Below are positions 32,581 through 40,764 of a stretch of 64,000 bases of DNA, piece by piece; positions within the stretch are counted from its first letter, which is position 1; every line of letters begins with the position of its first letter. Source of the stretch: VRUE01 sp963742535 (GTDB lineage Bacteria > Actinomycetota > Thermoleophilia > Solirubrobacterales > 70-9); the NCBI GenBank assembly GCA_963742535.1, contig CAVUMC010000002.1, positions 2,418,001-2,482,000 of the forward strand. The letters are read 5' to 3'. Below the pieces are notes generated by a model. It was not told the DNA's origin. It made no database searches and worked only from the letters and a program-made list of their open reading frames with translations. The position numbers were made by a program, and so were the translations under genes.

Positions 32581-34491
32581 ATGACGGCTGCGATCAAGCA
32601 ACCGGGCTGGATTAGGGGCGCGCTCGGCGCGATTCTGGGCGCCGCTTTTGGCTTCGCCCTCGTCGTCGCCATTCGCAAGGCGTCGGGCCTGCCCGCCTAC
32701 CAGACCGAACAGACCGGCTACCCGCAGGTGGTCGTGCCGCTGATCTCCGGTCCGCTCGGCTTCCTGCTCGGCTTTGGCGCCTTCGATTACTGGCTGCGCT
32801 GGGCGGTCGGGATGCCCACCATCCCCGAGGATCACTCCCAGCACGGGGCCAAGAGCTGGAAGGATTACTTCCGCTTCAACACCGATCACAAGGTGATCGG
32901 CATCCAGTACGTCTGCACCACCTTCTTCTTCTTCTTCATCGGCGGCCTGCTGGCGATGCTGATCCGGGCCGAGCTGGCCCAGCCGGGCACCCAGATCGTC
33001 GACGCGGCGACCTTCAACAGCCTCTTCTCCACCCACGCCGCGATCATGATCTTCCTCTTCGTGATCCCGGTCTTCGCCGGACTCGCGAACTACGTCCTGC
33101 CGCTGATGATCGGCGCGCCGGACATGGCTTTCCCGCGTCTCAACGCGCTCAGCTTCTGGATGCTGCCGCTGGCCGGGCTGCTCTTCATCGGCAGCTTCCT
33201 CGCTCCGGGCGGCGCCTTCGATGCCGGCTGGACCGGCTACGCACCGCTCTCTACCGGAGCGCCTCTGGGGCAGTCGTTCTTCAACCTGGGGGTGCAGTTC
33301 GCTGGTGCCTCGTCGATCGCGACCGCGCTCAACTTCCTGGTCACGATTATCACTATGCGTGCGCCCGGAATGACCTTCTGGCGCATGCCGCTGCTGGTCT
33401 GGGCCAACCTTTCGACCTCGCTGCTGGTCGTCGCCGCGACGCCCTTCATCGCCGGGGTCCAGTTCATGGTCCTCTTCGATCGCGCTCTGCACACCAACTT
33501 CTTCCAGTTTGCTGGCGGAGGTGATGTCGTCAGCTACCAGCACATCTTCTGGTTCTACTCGCACCCGGCCGTCTACATCATGATGTTGCCCGGCTTCGGG
33601 ATCATCAGCGAGGTCATATCGACCCATGCCCGCAAGCCGATCTTCGGCTACCGGCTGATGGCCCTGGCCCTGATCGGCATCGTCGTGCTCAGCTACTCGG
33701 TCTGGGCCCACCACATGTTCGTTGCCGGCATGTTCAGCTGGCTGCGCGTGCCGATGATGATCACGACGCTGCTGATCGCGGTGCCGACCGGAATCAAGAT
33801 CTTTTCCTGGCTGGGCACGCTCTATTTCGGCAAGATCCATACCTATTCGACGGCGATGTTGTTTGCGCTTGCCTTCATCGTCACCTTCACGATTGGCGGG
33901 ATCAGTGGCGTGATGCTCGGCATGGTGCCGATCGACATCCACGTCTCCGACACCTACTTCATCGTCGCCCACATCCACTTCGTGCTCTTCGGTGGATCCG
34001 TCTTCACAATTTTCGCTGGCGTCTATCACTGGTTCCCGAAGATGACCGGGCGGATGTACGACGAGAAACTGGGTCGCGTCCACTTCTGGGGCACGCTTTT
34101 CGGCACCTGGGTCACCTTCATCCCGATGCACTGGGTCGGCATGGACGGTATGCCGCGACGAGTGGCTGACTACGCCTCTCAGTTCGGCAATTGGAACCTG
34201 CTGATCAGCTGCGGTGCCTTCATCCTCGGCGCGGTCCAGCTCGTCTTCCTCTACAACATGATCGTCAGCTGGCGCTTCGGCCCGAAAGCCTCCGGCAACC
34301 CCTGGCGCGCCAACTCGATCGAGTGGCAGGTCTCCTCGCCGCCGCCGATTTACAACTTCGATGAGATCCCGCGCGTCGTCGGCGGTCCCTACGAGTTCGG
34401 CGTCCCCGGCGCCCGCCACGCAATCATGGCCGGCGAAAGCGTCGAGACGCCGGTGCCCGCCGAGGCAACAACTGTGGGCTCTGCGCAATGA
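32581..34491 (+). CDS. ctaD: Cytochrome c oxidase subunit I, A2 type
   Basis: A 636-residue subunit I with all ligands: haem a His152 and His466, CuB His328 (cross-linked to Tyr332), His377 and His378, haem a3 His464. Helix VI reads FWFYSHPAVY, the YS motif of A2-type oxidases, which replace the Glu of the D-channel. About 100 extra N-terminal residues carry two more hydrophobic stretches. It reduces oxygen to water and pumps protons. The stop overlaps the next start as ATGA. Confidence 0.97.
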   Translation: MTAAIKQPGWIRGALGAILGAAFGFALVVAIRKASGLPAYQTEQTGYPQVVVPLISGPLGFLLGFGAFDYWLRWAVGMPTIPEDHSQHGAKSWKDYFRFNTDHKVIGIQYVCTTFFFFFIGGLLAMLIRAELAQPGTQIVDAATFNSLFSTHAAIMIFLFVIPVFAGLANYVLPLMIGAPDMAFPRLNALSFWMLPLAGLLFIGSFLAPGGAFDAGWTGYAPLSTGAPLGQSFFNLGVQFAGASSIATALNFLVTIITMRAPGMTFWRMPLLVWANLSTSLLVVAATPFIAGVQFMVLFDRALHTNFFQFAGGGDVVSYQHIFWFYSHPAVYIMMLPGFGIISEVISTHARKPIFGYRLMALALIGIVVLSYSVWAHHMFVAGMFSWLRVPMMITTLLIAVPTGIKIFSWLGTLYFGKIHTYSTAMLFALAFIVTFTIGGISGVMLGMVPIDIHVSDTYFIVAHIHFVLFGGSVFTIFAGVYHWFPKMTGRMYDEKLGRVHFWGTLFGTWVTFIPMHWVGMDGMPRRVADYASQFGNWNLLISCGAFILGAVQLVFLYNMIVSWRFGPKASGNPWRANSIEWQVSSPPPIYNFDEIPRVVGGPYEFGVPGARHAIMAGESVETPVPAEATTVGSAQ

Positions 34492-35363
34492 GCGCCGCGT
34501 CCGAGGCGAAGCCCCTGCTCGTCTTCCTCAACGAGGTCGCGGGCGGTCGCAAGCTGCTGCAGGCAGTACAAGAGCGGATCGAGGGGGTTCCCTACGTCGC
34601 CGTCGCCGCGCCGCAGAACCAGCCGGCAGTCGGCCAGCTGATCGATTCCGGCGAACTGCGCGACGCCGCCCGAGCGCGGGTCGAGGTGACGATGTCGATC
34701 CTCTCCGAGTACGGGATCGAGTCGGTCGGCGAGGTGATGGACCCGCAGCCCTCGCTGGCCCTCGACGACGCCGTGCGGGCTCACGAACCCGGCGAGGTAC
34801 TTCTTTCCGCCGCTGCCAATACGCGCTTTGGGCTGACTCGCAAGGACCTCGTCGCCTGGGCCGAAACCAAATTTGAGCCCGCGGTCAAGGTCACGCACAT
34901 CCCCGTGCGAATCACCGACGACTCGATCAGCTGGGAGAAGAGCCACACGCTGGTGGTCGCCAGTCAGACAGTGGCGGCTCCGGACTTGGTCAGCCGGCTC
35001 AAGGAGCGCGCGGCGGGTCACCCGCACCGCTACACAATCGTCTGCCCCCGCGCCGAGGATGTGACCGAGCCGGAAATCGTCCGCGATCTCGCTTCGACGC
35101 TCGCCGAGCTCTACCGTGCCGATATCGACGCCACCGGCCAGCCGATGAATCCCGACCCTTTTCACGCTGTGCAGAACGCGATCGAGCACTACAGCGTCGA
35201 TGAGGTGCTGATCTCGACCTTCGCCGGCGAGACGTCGCGCTGGCTCGAGGGCGACCTGATCGGCCGCGTGCGCGAGATCACTGACAAGCCGGTCGAGCAC
35301 CTCGAGGTAGGCCGACCCGCAGCCGCGGTGGCTGCCGCGGTCGCCGAGGGAGGGGAGAGCTGA
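34488..35363 (+). CDS. Tandem UspA-like protein embedded in the oxidase operon
   Basis: A 291-residue soluble protein with two Rossmann-like halves (about 8-135 and 140-280). The second half contains DPFHAVQNAIEHYSVDEVL and STFAGETSRWLEGDLIGR, matching DPNMAIEDALRVFAADEIV and STHPPERSRWLEHGVVDK of the protein at 36017, so they are paralogues. The pattern is that of universal-stress-like nucleotide-binding folds. It overlaps ctaD (ATGA) and ctaE (TGATG), so it is made together with oxidase subunits. Role unknown; assembly or nucleotide sensing are options. Confidence 0.7.
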   Translation: MSAASEAKPLLVFLNEVAGGRKLLQAVQERIEGVPYVAVAAPQNQPAVGQLIDSGELRDAARARVEVTMSILSEYGIESVGEVMDPQPSLALDDAVRAHEPGEVLLSAAANTRFGLTRKDLVAWAETKFEPAVKVTHIPVRITDDSISWEKSHTLVVASQTVAAPDLVSRLKERAAGHPHRYTIVCPRAEDVTEPEIVRDLASTLAELYRADIDATGQPMNPDPFHAVQNAIEHYSVDEVLISTFAGETSRWLEGDLIGRVREITDKPVEHLEVGRPAAAVAAAVAEGGES

Positions 35364-35995
35364 TGGAGAGCGCAACCGTCACGCTGGAGCACGGGGGGCA
35401 CGGGCACGAGGAGCACCACGGCCCGCCGGAGGCTCACCAGAGCTCGCGGATCGACCGCCAGACCCTCGGCATCCTGCTCTTCATCGTCTCCGAGGTAATG
35501 CTCTTCGGGGCGTTCTTCGCCTCCTACTTCTTCCTTCGAGTCGTCGTCGACCCGGCCAGTTGGCCGCCGCACCCCTACGAACTGCCGGTGGCGGTGGCCG
35601 GGATCAACACGGCGATCCTGGTCTCCTCGAGCTTCACCATCCACTACGCGCTGGAGGCGATTCGCCGCGGCAACAAGGCGGGACTGAAGCTGGGCCTGGT
35701 GCTGACCTGGATGCTCGGTCTGACCTTCCTCTTCATCCAGCTCAACGAGTACGTGCACCTCGGCTTCAGCGCCCGTGATCTTGGCTTCGGCTCGATCTTC
35801 TACAGCCTCACCGGCCTCCACGGCGCCCACGTCTTCGTCGGCCTCTGCCTGCTCACCTTCGCCAGCATCCGGGCCTTCCGCGGTCACTTCGGCCCTGAGG
35901 AGAAGGATCACCTTGGCGTCGAGGTGCCGGGGATTTACTGGCACTTCGTCGACGTGATGTGGATCGTCGTCTTCCTGACGGTTTACATCCTCTAG
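35363..35995 (+). CDS. ctaE: Cytochrome c oxidase subunit III
   Basis: A 210-residue protein with a His-rich N-terminus (HGGHGHEEHHGPPEAH) and five predicted helices. Hallmarks are FIVSEVMLFGAFFASYFFLR, TGLHGAHVFVGL and YWHFVDVMWIVVFLTVYIL. It stabilises subunit I and supports proton uptake. The N-terminal His cluster could bind metal, though that is not a general subunit III feature. Confidence 0.95.
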   Translation: MESATVTLEHGGHGHEEHHGPPEAHQSSRIDRQTLGILLFIVSEVMLFGAFFASYFFLRVVVDPASWPPHPYELPVAVAGINTAILVSSSFTIHYALEAIRRGNKAGLKLGLVLTWMLGLTFLFIQLNEYVHLGFSARDLGFGSIFYSLTGLHGAHVFVGLCLLTFASIRAFRGHFGPEEKDHLGVEVPGIYWHFVDVMWIVVFLTVYIL

Positions 35996-36016
35996 TTGCA
36001 GGGGTAAAACCTGGGT

Positions 36017-36667
36017 ATGCACAATCCGCTGCGCTCGGAGGCCGATGCGTTCCGGTGGGTGGTCATCATCGGGCTGGCTGCGGCGTCGGTGATCGCGGTG
36101 ACGTTGCTGACCCGGCCGGCTGTTGGGGTTGCGTGGTTGGCTCTTTTGATCGGGTTCGGTATCGGGTTTGGCTACAGGGCCGCGCGCGGGTCGCTGCCCC
36201 AGAGCGTTGAGGTGACACGCGGTGGGGACGGCAAGTTCCGCTTGCTCGTCGTCGCCAATGAGACGGTGCAGGGAGCGGAGCTGCTGGGTGAGATTCAGGA
36301 GCGTTGTCGCGACCGCCGCGCCGAGGTCATGGTCGTGACGCCGGCCCTCGCCGCCTCCCGGGCGTCGCACTGGGCGTCGGACATCGATGAGGCAATCGAG
36401 TTGGCTCGCCAGCGCATGGAGCTCTCCCTGATCGAGCTCCGCGGCCTCGGCTTGAAGGCAAAAGGGGAAATTGGCGACTCCGATCCGAACATGGCGATCG
36501 AGGACGCCCTGCGTGTCTTTGCCGCCGACGAGATCGTGATCTCGACCCACCCGCCCGAGCGCTCGCGCTGGCTCGAGCACGGCGTTGTCGACAAGGCCCG
36601 CGAGCGGATCGAGTTGCCGATTACCCATGTAGTCGTCGACCTCTCGGCCGTCGGCACACCTTCCTGA
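36017..36667 (+). CDS. Membrane-anchored UspA-like protein next to ctaE
   Basis: A 216-residue protein: two adjacent membrane helices (about 14-50) then one UspA-like alpha/beta domain (68-205) homologous to the second half of the 34488 protein. FRLLVVANETVQGAELL is the first strand and loop. It lies 21 bases after ctaE, so it is probably the last gene of the oxidase operon. The membrane anchor would hold the domain near the oxidase on the cytoplasmic side. Function unknown. Confidence 0.7.
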   Translation: MHNPLRSEADAFRWVVIIGLAAASVIAVTLLTRPAVGVAWLALLIGFGIGFGYRAARGSLPQSVEVTRGGDGKFRLLVVANETVQGAELLGEIQERCRDRRAEVMVVTPALAASRASHWASDIDEAIELARQRMELSLIELRGLGLKAKGEIGDSDPNMAIEDALRVFAADEIVISTHPPERSRWLEHGVVDKARERIELPITHVVVDLSAVGTPS

Positions 36668-36733
36668 CGCTTCCGCCCCGGATCGGTCACGTTCCGCCTA
36701 GAACCGAAACGTTCTGTCTTCTAGGCTGTCATC

Positions 36734-37117
36734 ATGGAGTTGATGGAGAGCCGCTGGACCGACGACCGCATGGACGACCTCAAGCACCAGGTCGATGAGC
36801 TGGGTCGGCGCGTAGACGCGGGCTTTGCCGAGCAGCGCGGCGAAATAAACGTTCGCTTCGACCGCCTGGAAAAGAGTCTCGAGAAGCGTTTCGACAAGAT
36901 TGACGATCGCTTCGACAAGATTGACGATCGCTTCGAGAGAGTCGATGAACGCTTCGAAAAGGTGGATGCGAAGTTCGACGCAGTTCAGGAGCAGATCGCT
37001 CGCACTCAGGAGACGGTCATCGGGCTTTACGCGATGCTCTCCCGCTTCTCCCTGTGGTTTGCCGGCGCGATGGCGGTCACCTTCGTCAGCGTCCTGCTGA
37101 CCCTGTGGCTCCGCTAG
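36734..37117 (+). CDS. Coiled-coil protein with a C-terminal membrane anchor
   Basis: The 127-residue protein is a continuous heptad coiled coil (about residues 10-95; repeating RFDKIDD, RFERVDE, RFEKVDA, KFDAVQE) followed by one membrane helix at 105-125. It is likely an oligomeric membrane-tethered rod, of the kind often annotated as DUF1640/hemolysin-XhlA-like. The upstream inverted repeat GCCTAGAA (36696-36703) and TTCTAGGC (36719-36726) may be a regulator site or terminator. Exact 21-bp tandem duplication inside. Confidence 0.7.
   Translation: MELMESRWTDDRMDDLKHQVDELGRRVDAGFAEQRGEINVRFDRLEKSLEKRFDKIDDRFDKIDDRFERVDERFEKVDAKFDAVQEQIARTQETVIGLYAMLSRFSLWFAGAMAVTFVSVLLTLWLR
36890..36931 (+). 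repeat. Exact 21-bp tandem repeat inside the coiled-coil gene
   Basis: Bases 36890-36910 and 36911-36931 are identical (TTCGACAAGATTGACGATCG plus C). Each unit is exactly one coiled-coil heptad, so copy-number change would lengthen the rod by whole heptads without a frameshift. Confidence 0.9.
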
Positions 37118-37147
37118 GTCCAGGCCAGGGCCCGGGGGGGCTGGGCT

Positions 37148-38116
37148 TTAAGTCAGCGCTGCGGCGCGTGGCTCGCTGTCGCCCGTCAGGCGACCCGGTT
37201 CGGGCTCGCTGTCGGTGCCGGGCTGCAGGCGCCCGGCCGTGGCCACGGTCCAGAGCATCGCCAGCCAGGTGATCGTCGCCAGGGCGACGTGGACCCAGAC
37301 GAGCTCGCCGGGGAGTTCCAGTGACCACTGGACGCCGCCTACGACGCCCTGTAGGGCCAGCAGGCCAAGAACCACGGTAAGGGGCCTGAGCGCCCTCCTG
37401 TCGCCTCCAGGGCGGCGCAGGAGGAACCAGACGGCGATCGCGGCGAGGCCGAAGACGGTGGCGATCACCGAGTGCCGCTGCACGACCCATTCGAGTGTCC
37501 CCGTTCCCTCGAAGTCGAAGCGGTGAACCAGCTGGTTGCCGTTGGCTCCGGCGTGGGGGCCGGAGGCGGTGGCGATCGTGCCGGCGAGGATCGTCAGCTG
37601 GCCGAGCGGGATCAGGGCGCGCACCGCCCAGACACCGAGCCGGTCGCTGGAGCGGCGCCGATCCCAGGGCTCGTAGCGCGAGCACCAGGCAAGTGCAAAG
37701 GCGGCATCGAGCAACAGCATCGAGAGGATGAAGTGGAGCATCACCAGGCCGGGGGCGAGGTGGTACTTGACGACCAGAGCCCCGAGGATGGCCTGGCCGA
37801 TCACGCCCAAGGGCAGCAGGGCGCCAAAGAGCGCCAGGTGGCCGCGGAAGGGCACGCGGAACCAGGCGAGCACGCTGGCGGCGATTACGGCGAGGCCGAC
37901 GAAGCCGGTCAGCAGGCGGTTGCCGTACTCGATCACCGCGTGGGTTTCGAGCGGGGGCGAGGCGCCGCCGTAGCACTTTGGCCAGTCCGGGCAGCCGAGC
38001 CCGGAGCCGGTCAGGCGCACTCCCGCGCCGGTGAGCACGATCAAGGCCAGCGCCCCGAGGGCGACCAGGGTTACCTTGGCGTAGAGCTGGGGCGAGATGC
38101 GGAGGCGGTCGCGCAT
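37148..38116 (-). CDS. ctaA: Haem A synthase
   Basis: A 322-residue COX15/CtaA protein with eight predicted helices. The conserved features are RLTGSGLGCPDWPKCYG (with the disulfide-type Cys pair), EYGNRLLTG (first-half His replaced by this family Glu/Asn motif), LHFILSM, HRFDFEG and the second-half HSVIATVFG and WVHVALATITW. It oxidises haem O to haem A for the oxidases nearby. The C-terminal 30 residues are hydrophilic and variable. Confidence 0.93.
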   Translation of the reverse strand: MRDRLRISPQLYAKVTLVALGALALIVLTGAGVRLTGSGLGCPDWPKCYGGASPPLETHAVIEYGNRLLTGFVGLAVIAASVLAWFRVPFRGHLALFGALLPLGVIGQAILGALVVKYHLAPGLVMLHFILSMLLLDAAFALAWCSRYEPWDRRRSSDRLGVWAVRALIPLGQLTILAGTIATASGPHAGANGNQLVHRFDFEGTGTLEWVVQRHSVIATVFGLAAIAVWFLLRRPGGDRRALRPLTVVLGLLALQGVVGGVQWSLELPGELVWVHVALATITWLAMLWTVATAGRLQPGTDSEPEPGRLTGDSEPRAAALT

Positions 38117-38168
38117 AGTTGCCTCGGAGGATGATGCCAGCGGCCGCCGTCCGGTCGCTGGGAAGGGC

Positions 38169-38873
38169 TCAGCCCTTGCTCTTTTTGCTGCCTTTGCCGC
38201 CGGAGGTCGATTCGATCAGGTATTCGACCAGGTCTTCGAGTTCTTTCGGCGAGAGCGTCTGTTCGAAGTTGGCAGGCATCACGTTGGGCGGGTAGCCCTT
38301 GGCGATCTCGGCGTTGGGATCGACGATCGACTCGTGGACCATCGCCGCGCTCTGGCCGGGGAGGACTTCGTCGAGGTCCGGTCCGGTCACGCCGCCGGAT
38401 TTGGCCGCGCCGAGGGTGTGACAGCCGCCGCAGCCGTTATTAGCGAAGACCTGGGCACCCGGGCCACCTGGAACTCTCGGCGGGGCCGCGCCCGGCACGC
38501 CGGCGTAGAGGCCGACGTAGGCGGCGACGTCGTCGAGGTCCTGGCCGGTAACGACGTCAGCAGGCATTGAGACGGCGGGGTCGTCGTTGCTCGGCCGCGG
38601 GTACTCGACCTGCGCCTTGACCACACCTTCGACCGTGTCTCCGCCCTCACCGGCGGAGCGTGCCGCAGCAAAGGCGTCGTCGAGGTTGGGACCGATCTGG
38701 GCCGTCGTTCCGGCCTGGGCCATGGTGTGGCAGACGCCGCACTTCTGGACGAAGAGAATGCGGCCGCGGTTGGGATCGGCGGTGGTCGTTCCGCACCCGG
38801 AGGCAGGCAACGCTACCGCCGCCAAGGCGGCGAGCAGGAGCAGCAAGCGGATGGGGTTGGCGAGCTTTGACAT
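38169..38873 (-). CDS. Dihaem cytochrome c lipoprotein
   Basis: A 234-residue lipoprotein: signal and lipobox LPASGC (Cys27), then two cytochrome c domains with CGVCH (45-49) and CGGCH (148-152). Likely axial Met ligands are in VSMPADV (103) and NVMPANF. The tail is Lys/Gly/Ser-rich. Anchored to the outer face of the membrane, it is well placed to carry electrons to the CuA of ctaC. It is 52 bases upstream of ctaA. Confidence 0.92.
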   Translation of the reverse strand: MSKLANPIRLLLLLAALAAVALPASGCGTTTADPNRGRILFVQKCGVCHTMAQAGTTAQIGPNLDDAFAAARSAGEGGDTVEGVVKAQVEYPRPSNDDPAVSMPADVVTGQDLDDVAAYVGLYAGVPGAAPPRVPGGPGAQVFANNGCGGCHTLGAAKSGGVTGPDLDEVLPGQSAAMVHESIVDPNAEIAKGYPPNVMPANFEQTLSPKELEDLVEYLIESTSGGKGSKKSKG

Positions 38874-38996
38874 GCGGCGTGAAGCGCGCCGGAGTCTATA
38901 TGTCCCGCCCGGCTGGAAGCTTGCTTAGCCATGCCTGACGTCGGGTAGGCTTGAGGCGATTCTCACTAACTCGCGAGCCCTGAGGGGAGGCAGCAG

Positions 38997-39398
38997 ATGC
39001 AGGTACGGGATGGGATGTCGGAGGTGGTCCTGACGGTCGGCCCCGAGCACACGCTGCGCGAGGCGGCAGCCATGATGGCCGAGAAACGGATCGGCGCTGC
39101 GCTTGTCTCCGACGACGAGACGCCCGTCGCCCGCATCGTCACCGAGCGCGACATCCTGCTCTCCCTGGGCGCCGGCGAGGACCCCGACAGCGAGCGCGTC
39201 GCCGATCACATGAGCGACAGCGTGATCGCGGCGTCGCCCGATTGGAGCCTCGAGCGCGCGGCGGCCGAGATGTCGCGGCGCGGCATCCGCCATCTCGTTG
39301 TCTACGACGGCCCGGAGCTGGTGGGCGTCCTCTCGATGCGCGACATCGTCCGCGTCTGGACGACCGAGGGCGCAACGTCGGGCATGAGCCCGGACTGA
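38997..39398 (+). CDS. CBS-domain pair protein
   Basis: A 133-residue protein of two CBS motifs (LTVGPEHTLREAAAMMAEKR; VIAASPDWSLERAAAEMSRR) with GAALVSDDETPVARIVTERD between. A strong Shine-Dalgarno GGGGAGG sits seven bases before ATG. It lies between the cytochrome c gene and the small oxidase-associated genes and probably senses an adenine nucleotide; there is no enzyme domain. Confidence 0.87.
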   Translation: MQVRDGMSEVVLTVGPEHTLREAAAMMAEKRIGAALVSDDETPVARIVTERDILLSLGAGEDPDSERVADHMSDSVIAASPDWSLERAAAEMSRRGIRHLVVYDGPELVGVLSMRDIVRVWTTEGATSGMSPD

Positions 39399-39413
39399 CG
39401 ACCGCGAGGCGCG

Positions 39414-39704
39414 CTAGGAGCGCGGCTCAGAGATGGTTTCGACCGGCAGCACGGCGCCGCGGGTGTGCTGCTTGCGCGGCAGGCTGAAGTAGCTGCGGAT
39501 CGAGTCCTGGACCATCGCCCGGAAGGCGAAGAGCGCGACGACGCCGCCGATGATCGAGTAGATCCAGCCGCGGACCATGAAGCCCTCGGCGAAGATGCCG
39601 CAGACCGTGAGTGCGAGGGCAAAGGCGAAGACCGCCGGGGCCCAGGAGGAACGCGGCTGGTAGATCACCTCGCCGGGCTCGGGAATGTGCCGGTGCTCAG
39701 CCAT
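39414..39704 (-). CDS. Small two-helix membrane protein, probable oxidase subunit IV-like
   Basis: A 96-residue protein with a short cytoplasmic start (HIPEPGEVIYQPRSSW), two closely spaced helices (about 22-40 and 46-64) and a basic tail. Size, topology and position after ctaB fit the small fourth subunit of actinobacterial oxidases (CtaF-like), although sequence similarity is not decisive. Its ATG overlaps the stop of a 37-codon gene (ATGA). Confidence 0.65.
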   Translation of the reverse strand: MAEHRHIPEPGEVIYQPRSSWAPAVFAFALALTVCGIFAEGFMVRGWIYSIIGGVVALFAFRAMVQDSIRSYFSLPRKQHTRGAVLPVETISEPRS

Positions 39705-39817
39705 CAGGAGGCGATGTAAAGCATCGCGGCCACGAAGCAGAGCGCGAAGATCGCCGCGGCGATGCCACCGGCCACCAGGCCGGCGACCATGTTGCCTCTT
39801 GCGGTTTCGCGATCCAC
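39704..39817 (-). CDS. 37-residue single-helix membrane protein
   Basis: A short gene starting with GTG ten bases after ctaB and ending in an ATGA overlap with the 96-residue protein. It encodes VDRETARGNM followed by one hydrophobic helix rich in Ala/Val/Leu/Ile and ends LYIAS. Size and context are those of tiny oxidase subunits; no name can be given. Confidence 0.6.
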   Translation of the reverse strand: MDRETARGNMVAGLVAGGIAAAIFALCFVAAMLYIAS

Positions 39818-39827
39818 GACTGGATTT

Positions 39828-40727
39828 CTATCCGATCAGGCGGTCGATTGGCATCGAGATGAAGAGCAGCGCCAGGTAGGCCAGCGAGTAGAGGTAGGTG
39901 CGCAGGGCCCAGCGGCGGTCGGCGCTGCGCAGCAGGCGTACGGCGCAGTAGATGAAGCCCGCTCCCAGTGTCATCGAGGCGACGAGGTACTCGATGCCGA
40001 AGCCGCCGGCGCAGAAGGGAAGCTGGGTCACCGCGTAAAGAAGGATCGTGTAGAGCAGGATCTGGCGCCGGGTCTCGGCCTCTCCCCGTACCACCGGCAG
40101 CATCGGGATGTTCACCTTCGCGTACTCGTCCTTCATCAGCAGCGAGAGCGCCCAGAAGTGGGGCGGGGTCCAGAAGAAGACGATCGCGAAGAGGAAGAGG
40201 GCGGTGCCGTTGAGGCCACCCGTGACGGCGGCCCAGGCGACCAGGGGGGGCACCGCGCCCGCAGCGCCGCCGATGACGATGTTCTGCGGCGTCGAGCGCT
40301 TCAGCCAGAGCGTGTAGACGAAGACGTAGCCGAAGAGGCCGGAAATCGAGAGCGCTGCCGCCAGCGGGTTGACGGCCAGCGCCAGCAGCGTGAAGGAGGC
40401 GCAGCCGAGCAGGGTGCCGAAGGCGATCGCAGCGCGAGGGGAGACGCGGCCGCTGGCGACGGGACGATCGGCGGTGCGGGCCATGATCCGGTCGATGTCG
40501 CGATCGATCGCGTGGTTGATCGCACCCGCTCCACCGGCGCTGAGCGCACCGCCAAGGCAGACGAGGAAGACGAGGCCGATCGAGGGATCGCCGGCCACGT
40601 ACATCGTCGTGATCGTGGTCAGCAGCAGCAGCGACTGCACCTTCGGCTTGGTCAGCGTCAGGTAGTCGCGCAGGACTGTGGGGAGCGTCGAATGGCGGGT
40701 TACCGCCGCTGCGGCGGGACTACTCAT
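39828..40727 (-). CDS. ctaB: Protohaem IX farnesyltransferase (haem O synthase)
   Basis: A 299-residue UbiA-superfamily enzyme with about nine helices. The first Asp-rich motif NHAIDRDIDRIMARTADRP and the cytoplasmic loop TPPHFWALSLLMKDEYAKVNIPMLP (second motif) are complete. It adds a farnesyl group to haem B, supplying CtaA. It lies directly after the degenerate oxidase pair in the same orientation, 37 bases downstream. Confidence 0.95.
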   Translation of the reverse strand: MSSPAAAAVTRHSTLPTVLRDYLTLTKPKVQSLLLLTTITTMYVAGDPSIGLVFLVCLGGALSAGGAGAINHAIDRDIDRIMARTADRPVASGRVSPRAAIAFGTLLGCASFTLLALAVNPLAAALSISGLFGYVFVYTLWLKRSTPQNIVIGGAAGAVPPLVAWAAVTGGLNGTALFLFAIVFFWTPPHFWALSLLMKDEYAKVNIPMLPVVRGEAETRRQILLYTILLYAVTQLPFCAGGFGIEYLVASMTLGAGFIYCAVRLLRSADRRWALRTYLYSLAYLALLFISMPIDRLIG

Positions 40728-40764
40728 GCAGATTGCGCTTCGCTCGCCCCACGCTCATCGGCGT

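Noticed and set aside
32353..34488. A 711-codon frame opposite ctaD
   Set aside because: It mirrors an intact oxidase gene and its translation is low-complexity Arg/Glu/Asp/His, the usual antisense shadow in high-GC DNA.
38886..38910. Fourth copy of the interspersed repeat at TCTATATGTC
   Set aside because: Only about ten bases match and there are no comparable arms; it is more likely the -10 region of the cytochrome c gene.
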